64,000 nt of DNA from JAFGVL01 sp963662245. Its GTDB lineage: Bacteria > Bacteroidota > Bacteroidia > Bacteroidales > Paludibacteraceae. Positions within the stretch are counted from its first letter, which is position 1. Each line of letters begins with the position of its first letter. The notes beneath the pieces were generated by a model. It did not search any database. It was not told where the DNA came from and worked only from the letters and a program-made list of their open reading frames with translations. Shown piece after piece: positions 53,639 through 60,859 of this stretch. Location of the stretch: the NCBI GenBank assembly GCA_963662245.2, contig CAXXVQ010000001.1:186001-250000 (forward strand). Reading direction: 5' to 3'. The position numbers and the translations under genes were made by a program.

Positions 53639-54406
53639 ATGAAAAAAATCAAGGTAGGATTATTTGGATTTGGGAAGACAGGTAAATTAGTTGCAAATGA
53701 GATCATTAATAACCAAAGCATTGAACTCTTGTGGGTCGTTAGACGAACTAAGCCGGAGAAAAAAATATATGCAAGTAAATCATTCGGCTTTGATGACGAA
53801 TTTGCTCCAATGTATGGAGAAAAAGAAATAAATCGTGAATTCTTCGAAAAGAATCCGGTAGATATCATCATCGACTTCTCTACTCCACACGGATATAAAA
53901 AATATGCTGAAGCAGTTGATTTAGGCATTAGAGTAATTTCAGCTATTTCAAATTATGATGATCAAGCAAAAGAAGCTTTAAAAGAATACTCAAAGAAAAC
54001 AGCCATTATTTATTCTCCGAATATTACATTAGGCATAAATTTCTTAATGGTTGCATCACAGATTCTACAAAAAATAGCACCTCATGCAGATATTGAGATT
54101 TTGGAGGAACATTTTAGAGATAAAAAAGAAACATCAGGCACTGCTTTAAAAATAGCAAATGCTCTTGGTCTTGAAAAAGATGAACATGTAAATTCTATTC
54201 GAGTTGGAGGTATTGTAGGAAAGCATGAGATCATCTTTGGATTAAGAAATCAAACAATAAGGCTAACCCACGAAAGCATTAACAAAGCAGCATTTGGACA
54301 AGGCGCAATTTTTGCAGCAAAATGGTTAATTCATAAAAAGAAAGGTTTTTTCACAATGGAAGAAATCATAGCTGAAATGATGAGTAAAAATTTACCTATT
54401 TACTAA
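53639..54406 (+). CDS. dapB: 4-hydroxy-tetrahydrodipicolinate reductase
   Basis: The 255-residue enzyme has the nucleotide-binding 'KVGLFGFGKTGKLVA', 'DIIIDFSTPHGYKKYAE', and the catalytic stretch 'ILEEHFRDKKETSGTAL'. The first His and Lys of the usual H-H-x3-K motif are kept, but the second His is Phe. It reduces the dihydrodipicolinate precursor in lysine and diaminopimelate synthesis. The C-terminal part 'VGKHEIIFGLRNQTIRLTH' is standard. Eighteen bp separate it from the SIMPL gene. Confidence 0.93.
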   Translation: MKKIKVGLFGFGKTGKLVANEIINNQSIELLWVVRRTKPEKKIYASKSFGFDDEFAPMYGEKEINREFFEKNPVDIIIDFSTPHGYKKYAEAVDLGIRVISAISNYDDQAKEALKEYSKKTAIIYSPNITLGINFLMVASQILQKIAPHADIEILEEHFRDKKETSGTALKIANALGLEKDEHVNSIRVGGIVGKHEIIFGLRNQTIRLTHESINKAAFGQGAIFAAKWLIHKKKGFFTMEEIIAEMMSKNLPIY

Positions 54407-54423
54407 ACGAATAAATAAATTAT

Positions 54424-55116
54424 ATGAAAAAATTTATTATTGGATTAATGAGTCTATTAATTAGCCTACCTTATGCTACAGCTCAAAAGAATTTCCTAGA
54501 TGTTAACTACATTGAAGTTACAGGTACATCTGAAATGGAAATAGAACCGGATATGATATACTTACAAATCATTATCAATGAAAAAGATCTCAAAAAGGAC
54601 ATTCCTATTAATGAACAGGAAAAGGAAATGGTTAGTACACTTTCTAAATTAGGAATTGACACAAAAAAAGATTTATCAATGGAAGACCTCGATAGTAATT
54701 TTAAGAAAAAGAAATTCGGGCAATCAGATATACTTTTAAGTAAACGCTATATACTTTTAGTGCATGACGGAGCTACTGCGTCAAAGGTTTATTCATCTCT
54801 GGAAAAGATAAATATATCGAATATCTCTGTTGATAAAATAGACCACAGCAAAATTGAGGATCTTAGAAAACAAGTAAAAACCAATGCCATAAAAGCAGCA
54901 AAAGAAAAAGCTGATTACTTAACCAAATCAATAGGGCAAAACATTGGCAAAGCGTTATATATTGAAGAACAAAACATATTTGCAGAACCTATATATAGAG
55001 CAAACACAAAAATGTTGGCATATGCAAGTAACTCTGATAATAGTTATGAATCTGACATTGATTTTAAAACTATCAATATCAAAGCTAGCATGATGGTTAG
55101 GTTTGAACTTAAATAA
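54424..55116 (+). CDS. SIMPL-domain (DUF541) exported protein
   Basis: The 230-residue protein has a signal peptide (MKKFIIGLMSLLISLPYATAQ) and the SIMPL domain pattern: 'IEVTGTSEMEIEPDMIYLQI', internal 'YILLVHDGATASKVYSSL', and 'AIKAAKEKADYLTKSIGQ' near the end. Proteins of this family are periplasmic, often oligomeric, and not well understood. It probably shares a transcript with dapB and the following amidotransferase. Confidence 0.9.
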   Translation: MKKFIIGLMSLLISLPYATAQKNFLDVNYIEVTGTSEMEIEPDMIYLQIIINEKDLKKDIPINEQEKEMVSTLSKLGIDTKKDLSMEDLDSNFKKKKFGQSDILLSKRYILLVHDGATASKVYSSLEKINISNISVDKIDHSKIEDLRKQVKTNAIKAAKEKADYLTKSIGQNIGKALYIEEQNIFAEPIYRANTKMLAYASNSDNSYESDIDFKTINIKASMMVRFELK

Positions 55117-55147
55117 CAAATATTGTTTTGATGAAAATAGTTTGAGG

Positions 55148-55846
55148 ATGAAAATAAATGTGATTCTATGTGATATTTTTGAGGACATAATGCCTTTTGA
55201 GAATATCAGTTACAACAGCATGATAGCAGATACCTTTAAAAGTGTAAATAATAATCTCAAATTTGAGTTTTTTGAAGCATTTGCAAGAGACCTTCCTGAC
55301 ATTATTGAAGAAGATGATATTTTCCTTATTCCCGGTAGCCGATATGAAGCATATAGTGATGCACCTTGGCTAGTCGAATTACGCCATTTTATCCAAGATT
55401 TACACGAACAAAAGGCTAAAATGATTGGAATCTGCTTTGGTCATCAAATAATAGCTGAAGCATTAGGTGGTCGTGTTGAAAAAGCTGTAGTTGGATTTGG
55501 GCTTGGACTTAGAGATGCTGACATCGTTGACCCTACAATTGGGAAAAAGTTTAGCTCAGGAAAACTATCATTGCTAAATTATCATGAAGATCAAGTAGTA
55601 ATTATCCCACCTGAAGCAAAATTACTAGCAAGTAGCAACTTTTGCCCTGTAGAAGCCTATACAATAGGTAAACACATTATTTGCACACAAGGACATCCGG
55701 AGTATGATACTAATTACATGAGATATTTACTCCGAAATCATGCAAATGAAGTGTCTGAAATCCATAAGATGAAAGCATTAAAAACACTAAATACACCTGC
55801 AAATAGCAAAGAAATAGCTAGTTATATGCTTAGATTCCTCGAATAA
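55148..55846 (+). CDS. Class I glutamine amidotransferase-like protein
   Basis: The 232-residue protein has the nucleophile elbow 'MIGICFGHQIIAEALGG' (Cys), followed by 'NYHEDQVVIIPPEAKLLAS' and the His-Glu pair in 'CTQGHPEYDTNY'. It resembles stand-alone GuaA-type amidotransferase proteins used to hydrolyse gamma-glutamyl bonds. The ATG at 55148 is chosen; a start at 55103 would overlap the previous gene and add a 15-residue tail unrelated to the family. Confidence 0.88.
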   Translation: MKINVILCDIFEDIMPFENISYNSMIADTFKSVNNNLKFEFFEAFARDLPDIIEEDDIFLIPGSRYEAYSDAPWLVELRHFIQDLHEQKAKMIGICFGHQIIAEALGGRVEKAVVGFGLGLRDADIVDPTIGKKFSSGKLSLLNYHEDQVVIIPPEAKLLASSNFCPVEAYTIGKHIICTQGHPEYDTNYMRYLLRNHANEVSEIHKMKALKTLNTPANSKEIASYMLRFLE

Positions 55847-55970
55847 ATAGACTTTTTTTTCAAATTAACAATCTCAATCCGTACATTTTGAAAATCCCTT
55901 TTAATAGCACTTTTTGTGATTTTGACTTCAGTTTTGACTTTTTGAAAACCAATAACTGAAATACATATTA

Positions 55971-56071
55971 TATATTTGCTTCTGTAACTGAATCAAGGGA
56001 AGCTTTGTAAAGTTACTTTAGGTTGGTAGCCCATAAAGCCTTAAGGAAATTCCTTAAGGCTTTTGTTTTTT
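55971..56071 (+). ncRNA. Possible small RNA: -7 box TATATTTG to terminator
   Basis: TATATTTG at 55971-55978 is followed about 60 bp later by a strong intrinsic terminator (56035-56071), with no open frame between. The expected transcript is about 85 nt. No known RNA family is recognised. The -33 element is poorly placed, and tandem TTTTGACTT repeats lie at 55919-55940. The element could also be an attenuated leader whose gene was separated by the IS3 insertion. Confidence 0.4.
56035..56071. terminator. Bidirectional terminator beside the IS3 element
   Basis: A 12-bp perfect stem (AAAGCCTTAAGG / CCTTAAGGCTTT) with loop AAATT is followed by TTTTGTTTTTT. The IS3-family element is inserted 3 bp after the T-tract, which separates the minus-strand glycosidase gene from its likely shared terminator. 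Confidence 0.82.
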
Positions 56072-56114
56072 ATATGTCCCGTCCTAAAATAAGTTGACAA
56101 TAATTAGACTTATT

Positions 56115-56513
56115 ATGGAAGACTTAAGTAAACAAAGAAAGAAACGCAGTCAAAAGGATTACACATTAGGCTTTAAATTAGATCTAGTTTCTCGCATAGA
56201 AAAAGGCGAGATGACTTATAAACAAGCGCAATCCACTTATGGGATACAAGGCAGAAGTACAGTTTTGGTTTGGTTAAGAAAACATGGTACTTTAGACTGG
56301 TCAAAACCCAATGAAAGATTTATGCCTACTGCTAAAAGAAAAGAAACCCCAGCTCAAAAGATTAAACGATTAGAAAAAGAGTTAGAGGAAGAGAAACTTA
56401 AAACCCTGTTTCTAGATACGATGATTGATATAGCAGATGAACGCTATGGAACCGGAATCAGAAAAAAGTTCTCATCCCAACAGTCACAACGCTCCGACAA
56501 GAAAAAGGAATAA
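56115..56513 (+). CDS. IS3-family OrfA (helix-turn-helix protein)
   Basis: The 132-residue protein has a helix-turn-helix ('KLDLVSRIEKGEMTYKQAQ', 'GIQGRSTVLVWLRKHG') and a C-terminal leucine-zipper-like helix ('KIKRLEKELEEEKLKTLFLD'). OrfA binds the element's ends. The A AAA AAG heptamer at 56462-56468, in frame, lets a fraction of ribosomes slip -1 and make the OrfAB transposase. ATG at 56115 is preferred to 56094, which lies within the inverted repeat. Confidence 0.9.
   Translation: MEDLSKQRKKRSQKDYTLGFKLDLVSRIEKGEMTYKQAQSTYGIQGRSTVLVWLRKHGTLDWSKPNERFMPTAKRKETPAQKIKRLEKELEEEKLKTLFLDTMIDIADERYGTGIRKKFSSQQSQRSDKKKE
56462..56468 (+). promoter_or_regulatory. Programmed -1 frameshift site A AAA AAG
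   Basis: The heptamer is aligned with orfA codons AAA AAG. Slipping by -1 enters the orfB frame ('KKVLIPTVTTLRQEKGISL'), which is open up to the DDE domain. This is the standard expression mode for IS3-family transposases. Confidence 0.85.
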
Positions 56514-56533
56514 GCCTTTCAAAATCTTGTAGA

Positions 56534-57352
56534 TTGTTTGGGATAAGTAGACAAGCATTATATCAATCAAATGCTAGAATAGTTCTACGGGAGCAACAGT
56601 TGCAAAAAGTAAAGCAGTTAGTTGAGACTACACGAATGCAGATGCCAAGAATAGGCACTCGAAAACTCTACAGCCTGCTAGAAGCTGACCTCAAGAAGCA
56701 AGGAATCAAAATTGGTAGAGATGCTCTGTTTAACTTCTTAAGAAGAGAGCACCTACTGGTAAAACCAAAGAAAAATTATACAAAGACAACTCACTCAAAA
56801 CATTGGTTAAGAAAACATCCTAACTTGTACACAAACAAACAAGTTAAAGAAGCAGAAGAAGTTTTTGTAAGCGACATAACATACCTAAACTCAAGACAAG
56901 GAACTCATTATTTATCCTTAGTTACAGATGCATACAGCAGAAAAATAATGGGTTATCAGCTAAGTAATAATATGAATACTGAAAATGTGGTTAAGGCTTT
57001 AAAAATGGCTATTAGAAACAAGCAAACAAATAAAGTGACTATACATCATTCTGACAGAGGATTACAATACTGTTCCAGTCTATATCAAGAAACTTTAGCT
57101 AAAGCAAATATGCTTCCTTCAATGACAGATGGATATGACTGTTATCAAAATGCTTTAGCAGAAAGAGTTAATGGAATATTAAAACAAGAATTTTTATTGT
57201 ATAATTGTAATAGCTTTAATGAACTTAATGAGCTAGTAAAAGAGTCAATAGCAACTTATAACTCTAAAAGACCTCATTTATCTCTAGGGATGAAGACTCC
57301 TGATTTTGTGCATAAAAAAACCAGAGAAGAAAGCTTCTCTGGTCTTAATTAA
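56534..57352 (+). CDS. IS3-family OrfB (DDE integrase domain)
   Basis: The 272-residue catalytic part contains 'HTH-like' start 'FGISRQALYQSN', 'MPRIGTRKLYSLL', and the integrase core with Asp in 'FVSDITYL', Asp in 'HHSDRGLQYCSS', and Glu in 'NALAERVNGILKQE'. It is normally made as an OrfAB fusion, so the true frame begins upstream of this ATG. It ends in 'SGLN' in a hairpin of 9 bp (57321-57342). Confidence 0.93.
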   Translation: MFGISRQALYQSNARIVLREQQLQKVKQLVETTRMQMPRIGTRKLYSLLEADLKKQGIKIGRDALFNFLRREHLLVKPKKNYTKTTHSKHWLRKHPNLYTNKQVKEAEEVFVSDITYLNSRQGTHYLSLVTDAYSRKIMGYQLSNNMNTENVVKALKMAIRNKQTNKVTIHHSDRGLQYCSSLYQETLAKANMLPSMTDGYDCYQNALAERVNGILKQEFLLYNCNSFNELNELVKESIATYNSKRPHLSLGMKTPDFVHKKTREESFSGLN

Positions 57353-57404
57353 TTTTATTAAAAACTGTCAACCTATTTTAGGACGACACAATAACCTTAA
57401 GGAA

Positions 57405-58784
57405 TTACTCCTTTTCAATTATTAATACCCAATCGTTACCTTCAACTTTATTTCCAGGTGGGTCAAAACTCAATATCCCATTGTTTACATAAACACCTAT
57501 CACATCAACCTGCCCATTTCTAGGGTTAAACCAAGAGGCTTTTACTTTTTTTGCTTTTAAGACATTTACATCCACATCAAAGTTTCTTCCATTATATGTA
57601 TAGAAAAATGCATACTTCTTGCCTCTTGTTGCAGCAATATAATCATATCTATCACCATTGTTCCCAACTACCATAGATTGATCCGGCACTCGCTCAAAAT
57701 ATGGCTCAGATAATATCAACCGTTTTAGGTAATGCATTTGATAAGCTCCACTGGCATTCAAAACATCAAACCAGTTTTCATTTACACCAAAAGAACCCTT
57801 ATCTCCCTCTTCGTGAAACTGCATAACAGAATTATGTCCGTATGTAAATCCACAAGCACCTGCAAATACAGACCAATAAGCATAGCGCCTTACATCATTT
57901 GCAGTCCATCGTGTAGCAAGACTATCATGCAATCCATGAGGAATAGCTTCATATACAGGCTCTGCATCTATCGTTGGCTTTGTTGGAGCTTTATTATAAT
58001 CACTTTGGATATATTTCCAATTATCTTCACCATAACCCTCATTATCTTGCTCATAATCTTTATGACCGGATTGTACCATATTAAAGTCTAACCAATCAGA
58101 GTTTTGAAACCATGTAGAAGACTGTGTTCGCCCTCTTGGATGAAAAGTAATTAACTGGCGTTTATTATGTATTTTGACAGCATCAGCCATTTCATCCCAT
58201 AATTCTGGGAACTGATTACCTTCAATATCTCCACCACAAACCCAAATTACATTTGATTTATTAGACAAATGTCGACACAGCAAATTCATATATACCCGAA
58301 TCATGGCTTTTGAGGGTTTAATCTCCTTTATTGCACTTCCCCAAATAGGCACAACAGCAGCATACATATCCCTCTTTGCACATTCTTCTACTACCCAACC
58401 AATATTATCCCAGTAATCATACTGTCTAAAGTCACCAAAATCACCTCCAATAGTTATTTTTGGAGCAACCATATTTCGCTGAATTAGAGCAGAATCATGA
58501 TAATAATTCACATCACCCAAATCATGTAAAGCCATCATCTGGATTACATTAAAACCTTTTGCTTTTCTATCATCTAAATACTTCTCAACATCCTGATGAT
58601 TAAGTTTTTGAATCAACAACCAACCAGTATCCCCTAGCCAGAAAAACGGATCTCCTGAACTAGTTTCAAGAAAATGCCCATCAGAAGACACTTTAAGATA
58701 AGGTAAATCCTTAGCATTTGTTTGAAAAACAAAGCCTATAAATAAAAACACTACAAGTAATCTATACATCTTAATTAAATACAA
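57405..58784 (-). CDS. GH140-like glycosidase (DUF4038/apiosidase type)
   Basis: The 459-residue exported enzyme has a signal peptide ('LLVVFLFIGFVFQTNA'), then the DUF4038 barrel: 'SSGDPFFWLGDTGWLLIQKL', 'KGFNVIQMMALHDLGDVN', 'NVIWVCGGDIEGNQ' and 'PTIDAEPVYEAI'. The C-terminal region 'NPRNGQVDVIGVYVNNGILS' is the collagen-binding-like domain that usually follows. GH140 enzymes cleave apiose from rhamnogalacturonan II, but related proteins act on other glycans. No PUL-type susC/susD genes are near. The IS3 element ends 14 bp after its stop. Confidence 0.85.
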   Translation of the reverse strand: MYLIKMYRLLVVFLFIGFVFQTNAKDLPYLKVSSDGHFLETSSGDPFFWLGDTGWLLIQKLNHQDVEKYLDDRKAKGFNVIQMMALHDLGDVNYYHDSALIQRNMVAPKITIGGDFGDFRQYDYWDNIGWVVEECAKRDMYAAVVPIWGSAIKEIKPSKAMIRVYMNLLCRHLSNKSNVIWVCGGDIEGNQFPELWDEMADAVKIHNKRQLITFHPRGRTQSSTWFQNSDWLDFNMVQSGHKDYEQDNEGYGEDNWKYIQSDYNKAPTKPTIDAEPVYEAIPHGLHDSLATRWTANDVRRYAYWSVFAGACGFTYGHNSVMQFHEEGDKGSFGVNENWFDVLNASGAYQMHYLKRLILSEPYFERVPDQSMVVGNNGDRYDYIAATRGKKYAFFYTYNGRNFDVDVNVLKAKKVKASWFNPRNGQVDVIGVYVNNGILSFDPPGNKVEGNDWVLIIEKE

Positions 58785-58787
58785 TAA

Positions 58788-59577
58788 TTATTTAACCACT
58801 TCTTTTCTCAACACACCTGAAAGCAAAAAGGCTTTTCGAGAAGTAAAAAAGATACTTAACCCAATACTCAAAACCGTAGAAGCCATAATTGCGACCATAA
58901 TAGCTATTTGATATTTTATTGCGACCATTGGAACCGAACCACCCAAAAGCTGACCGGTCATCATTCCAGGCAAAGACACAATACCCATGGTTGCCATGGT
59001 TTGCTATCATTGGAGAAATTGCTGCAAAGAAGCTTTTCTTTGCAAATGGCAATAAAGCCTCATATTTACTTGCCCCTAATGACAATCGGTAATGATACAA
59101 TGCTTCGTCTTTTTTTACAGACTGATAAAAATCGCCCATACCTACAACATTTGAACGAATTGAATTACCAAGAATCATTCCGCCTACAGCTATAATGTAT
59201 TTTGCATCAAAAATATTGTCTAATCGTACGATAAAAAGGTTAAAATATATAATAATAAACAAATTTGAGAGCACAAAAGCTGCTATCATTGGCATCATTA
59301 TGTATTTACGATTCAGCTTGGAGTTATTTATCACAGAAACCACTGCTACAACCAACATCACCAAAAACCAAAGCACATTTATAGCCCAATTATTAAACTT
59401 AAATAAGTATTCAAGAAAAAAACCGATTAACAAAAGCTGCACAGACATACGCAAAGCTGAAATCAGCAAGCGTTTTGCCATACCCATTTTAAAATAGAGA
59501 AATGCGCATAACGGAATAATGAGTAACACCGCACTCATCACCATTGACATTATTGATAAATCTTCTGCTTCATTCAT
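58788..59577 (-). pseudogene. fetB: FetB-type ABC permease disrupted by a one-base frameshift
   Basis: Reading from ATG at 59577 (overlapping the fetA stop by 4 nt), the first frame encodes 'LRMSVQLLLIGFFLEYLFKF', 'VGGMILGNSIRSNVVGMGDF', 'LGASKYEALLPFAKKSFFAA' and 'ISPMIAN', then runs into nonsense. The normal continuation 'MATMGIVSLPGMMTGQLLGG' and the last helices are in the next frame from 58997. One extra C at about 58998 (AACCATGG in place of AACATGG on the minus strand) explains it. The frame keeps open for about 67 codons after the lesion, so the loss is recent or the base is an assembly error. Confidence 0.87.
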
Positions 59578-60194
59578 AACTCTATACATTTAATATCAAC
59601 TCCCTCGGGCAAATAATTATCATGGGAAATATACAACACGGTAAAATCCTCTTTTTTCAAGAAAAAATTGATTACCTTTTCTTTCAAACTTTTATCCAAT
59701 GCCGATGTTATTTCATCCAACAAAAAGAATTTACGATTAAGCAACAATGCATTGATAATAGCCACACGCTGTCTTTCTCCTCCCGAAAGTTCCTCCACAT
59801 TTTTCTTAAGAATAAGCTCCGGCAATTCAAAAAACACCAAATACTCTTTTACTCTAGTAGCAATATCTTGATTGTTCTTCAAGTTTGCTTTCAGGCTCAT
59901 GGTAGCTTCAAAAAATTCCTCAACATTACCCTGACCAATATGCAAATCCTGACTTACATACGCCACTTCTTTTCTCAACTCCCACACAGCTGCATCATCC
60001 AATGCTTTTCCTTTATAAAGGATTTCGCCCTTAGTAGGCTTCTCAAAACCCAATATCATCTTAAACAAGGTAGACTTCCCTATGCCCGACTTACCGGAAA
60101 TATTCACCTTATCTCCTTCCGCCACAGAAAATGAGAAATCTTGCAAAAGATATTGCTCAGAAAACTGCTTATTTATCTGTTTAAATTCTATCAT
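59574..60194 (-). CDS. fetA: FetA-type ABC transporter ATP-binding protein
   Basis: The 206-residue ATPase has Walker A 'GKSGIGKST', Q-loop region 'VAYVSQDLHIGQ', signature 'LSGGERQRVA', Walker B 'FFLLDEITSALDK', and H-loop 'VLYISHDN'. With FetB it makes an iron exporter/oxidative-stress ABC pair (YbbL/YbbM). It overlaps fetB by ATGA, so it is translated with a now-frameshifted partner. Met at 60194 is chosen over 60209 (five residues earlier), but either is possible. Confidence 0.9.
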   Translation of the reverse strand: MIEFKQINKQFSEQYLLQDFSFSVAEGDKVNISGKSGIGKSTLFKMILGFEKPTKGEILYKGKALDDAAVWELRKEVAYVSQDLHIGQGNVEEFFEATMSLKANLKNNQDIATRVKEYLVFFELPELILKKNVEELSGGERQRVAIINALLLNRKFFLLDEITSALDKSLKEKVINFFLKKEDFTVLYISHDNYLPEGVDIKCIEL

Positions 60195-60235
60195 TAATAA
60201 TTTTATCATTCATATATTACATACTTGCTAATATT

Positions 60236-60658
60236 TTACCACCATTTTATTTGATTAAAAACATATAGTCGATATAAAATAAATAGTAAAATTGGCAATA
60301 AAACCATACTAGTATACACTAACATACTAATTACTTTTCGCTTTGTTTGGTCTTTCAATAAAAATTGTTTTTCAATATCATCAAATACATTCTTTCTTTG
60401 ATAATAACGCAAACTCAACATTAACGGAGAAACAATCCAAACAAACATCCATCCAAACAACCTATTATCTTTAAAAAGAATAGAAAAATAATTATCAAAG
60501 ATAATTCCTGAAAGACAAATTATTATTAATAAAAACACAGCAACATAAACTCCGGTATGCAAAAAAGCACTCCACTTAGAATCCCCCTCATCTTTTTTCA
60601 GGATACTATTAGAGAAACGATAAGTTACATAAAAAAAATAATCAATAAATTTCATCAA
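60236..60658 (-). CDS. Membrane protein of unknown function, 140 aa
   Basis: Three hydrophobic stretches (about 30-52, 64-82 and 108-130) and a basic C terminus are visible; there is no known domain. The gene lies 41 bp before fetA in the same direction, so it may share its operon. It starts just upstream of the carA-carB promoter region, which it faces divergently. Confidence 0.6.
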   Translation of the reverse strand: MMKFIDYFFYVTYRFSNSILKKDEGDSKWSAFLHTGVYVAVFLLIIICLSGIIFDNYFSILFKDNRLFGWMFVWIVSPLMLSLRYYQRKNVFDDIEKQFLLKDQTKRKVISMLVYTSMVLLPILLFILYRLYVFNQIKWW

Positions 60659-60783
60659 ATTTCACTAGTCTTTGTTGTTATCCTGCAAATGTACAATAAT
60701 CAATTTTTATTCAGTAGTTTTAACAGATGAATCACCGTTTAGCTTTTTTTATCTAAAGTTATTAACAAAGAATGGAAATCATT

Positions 60784-60814
60784 TTGAAATAAATGGCTTT
60801 TTTGTGTATTTTTG
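60784..60814 (+). promoter_or_regulatory. carA-carB promoter: TTG (-33), 20-bp spacer, TATTTTTG (-7)
   Basis: TTG at 60784-60786 and TATTTTTG at 60807-60814 have good spacing. The start codon is 45 bp after the -7 box, giving a leader of about 40 nt. Confidence 0.65.
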
Positions 60815-60859
60815 CAGGCTGAAAATATATAAACAACAAACGCGCTTTACAGAAGAGTA

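Larger units (their letters stand above)
56075..57390 (+). mobile_element. Complete IS3-family insertion sequence, 1316 bp
   Basis: Inverted repeats of 25 bp match at 22 positions: TGTCCCGTCCTAAAATAAGT at 56075 and onward, complement at 57366-57390. They are flanked by a 3-bp direct repeat ATA (56072-56074 and 57391-57393). Two overlapping frames, orfA and orfB, are linked by a -1 slippery heptamer. All parts look intact, so the copy may be active. Confidence 0.92.
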
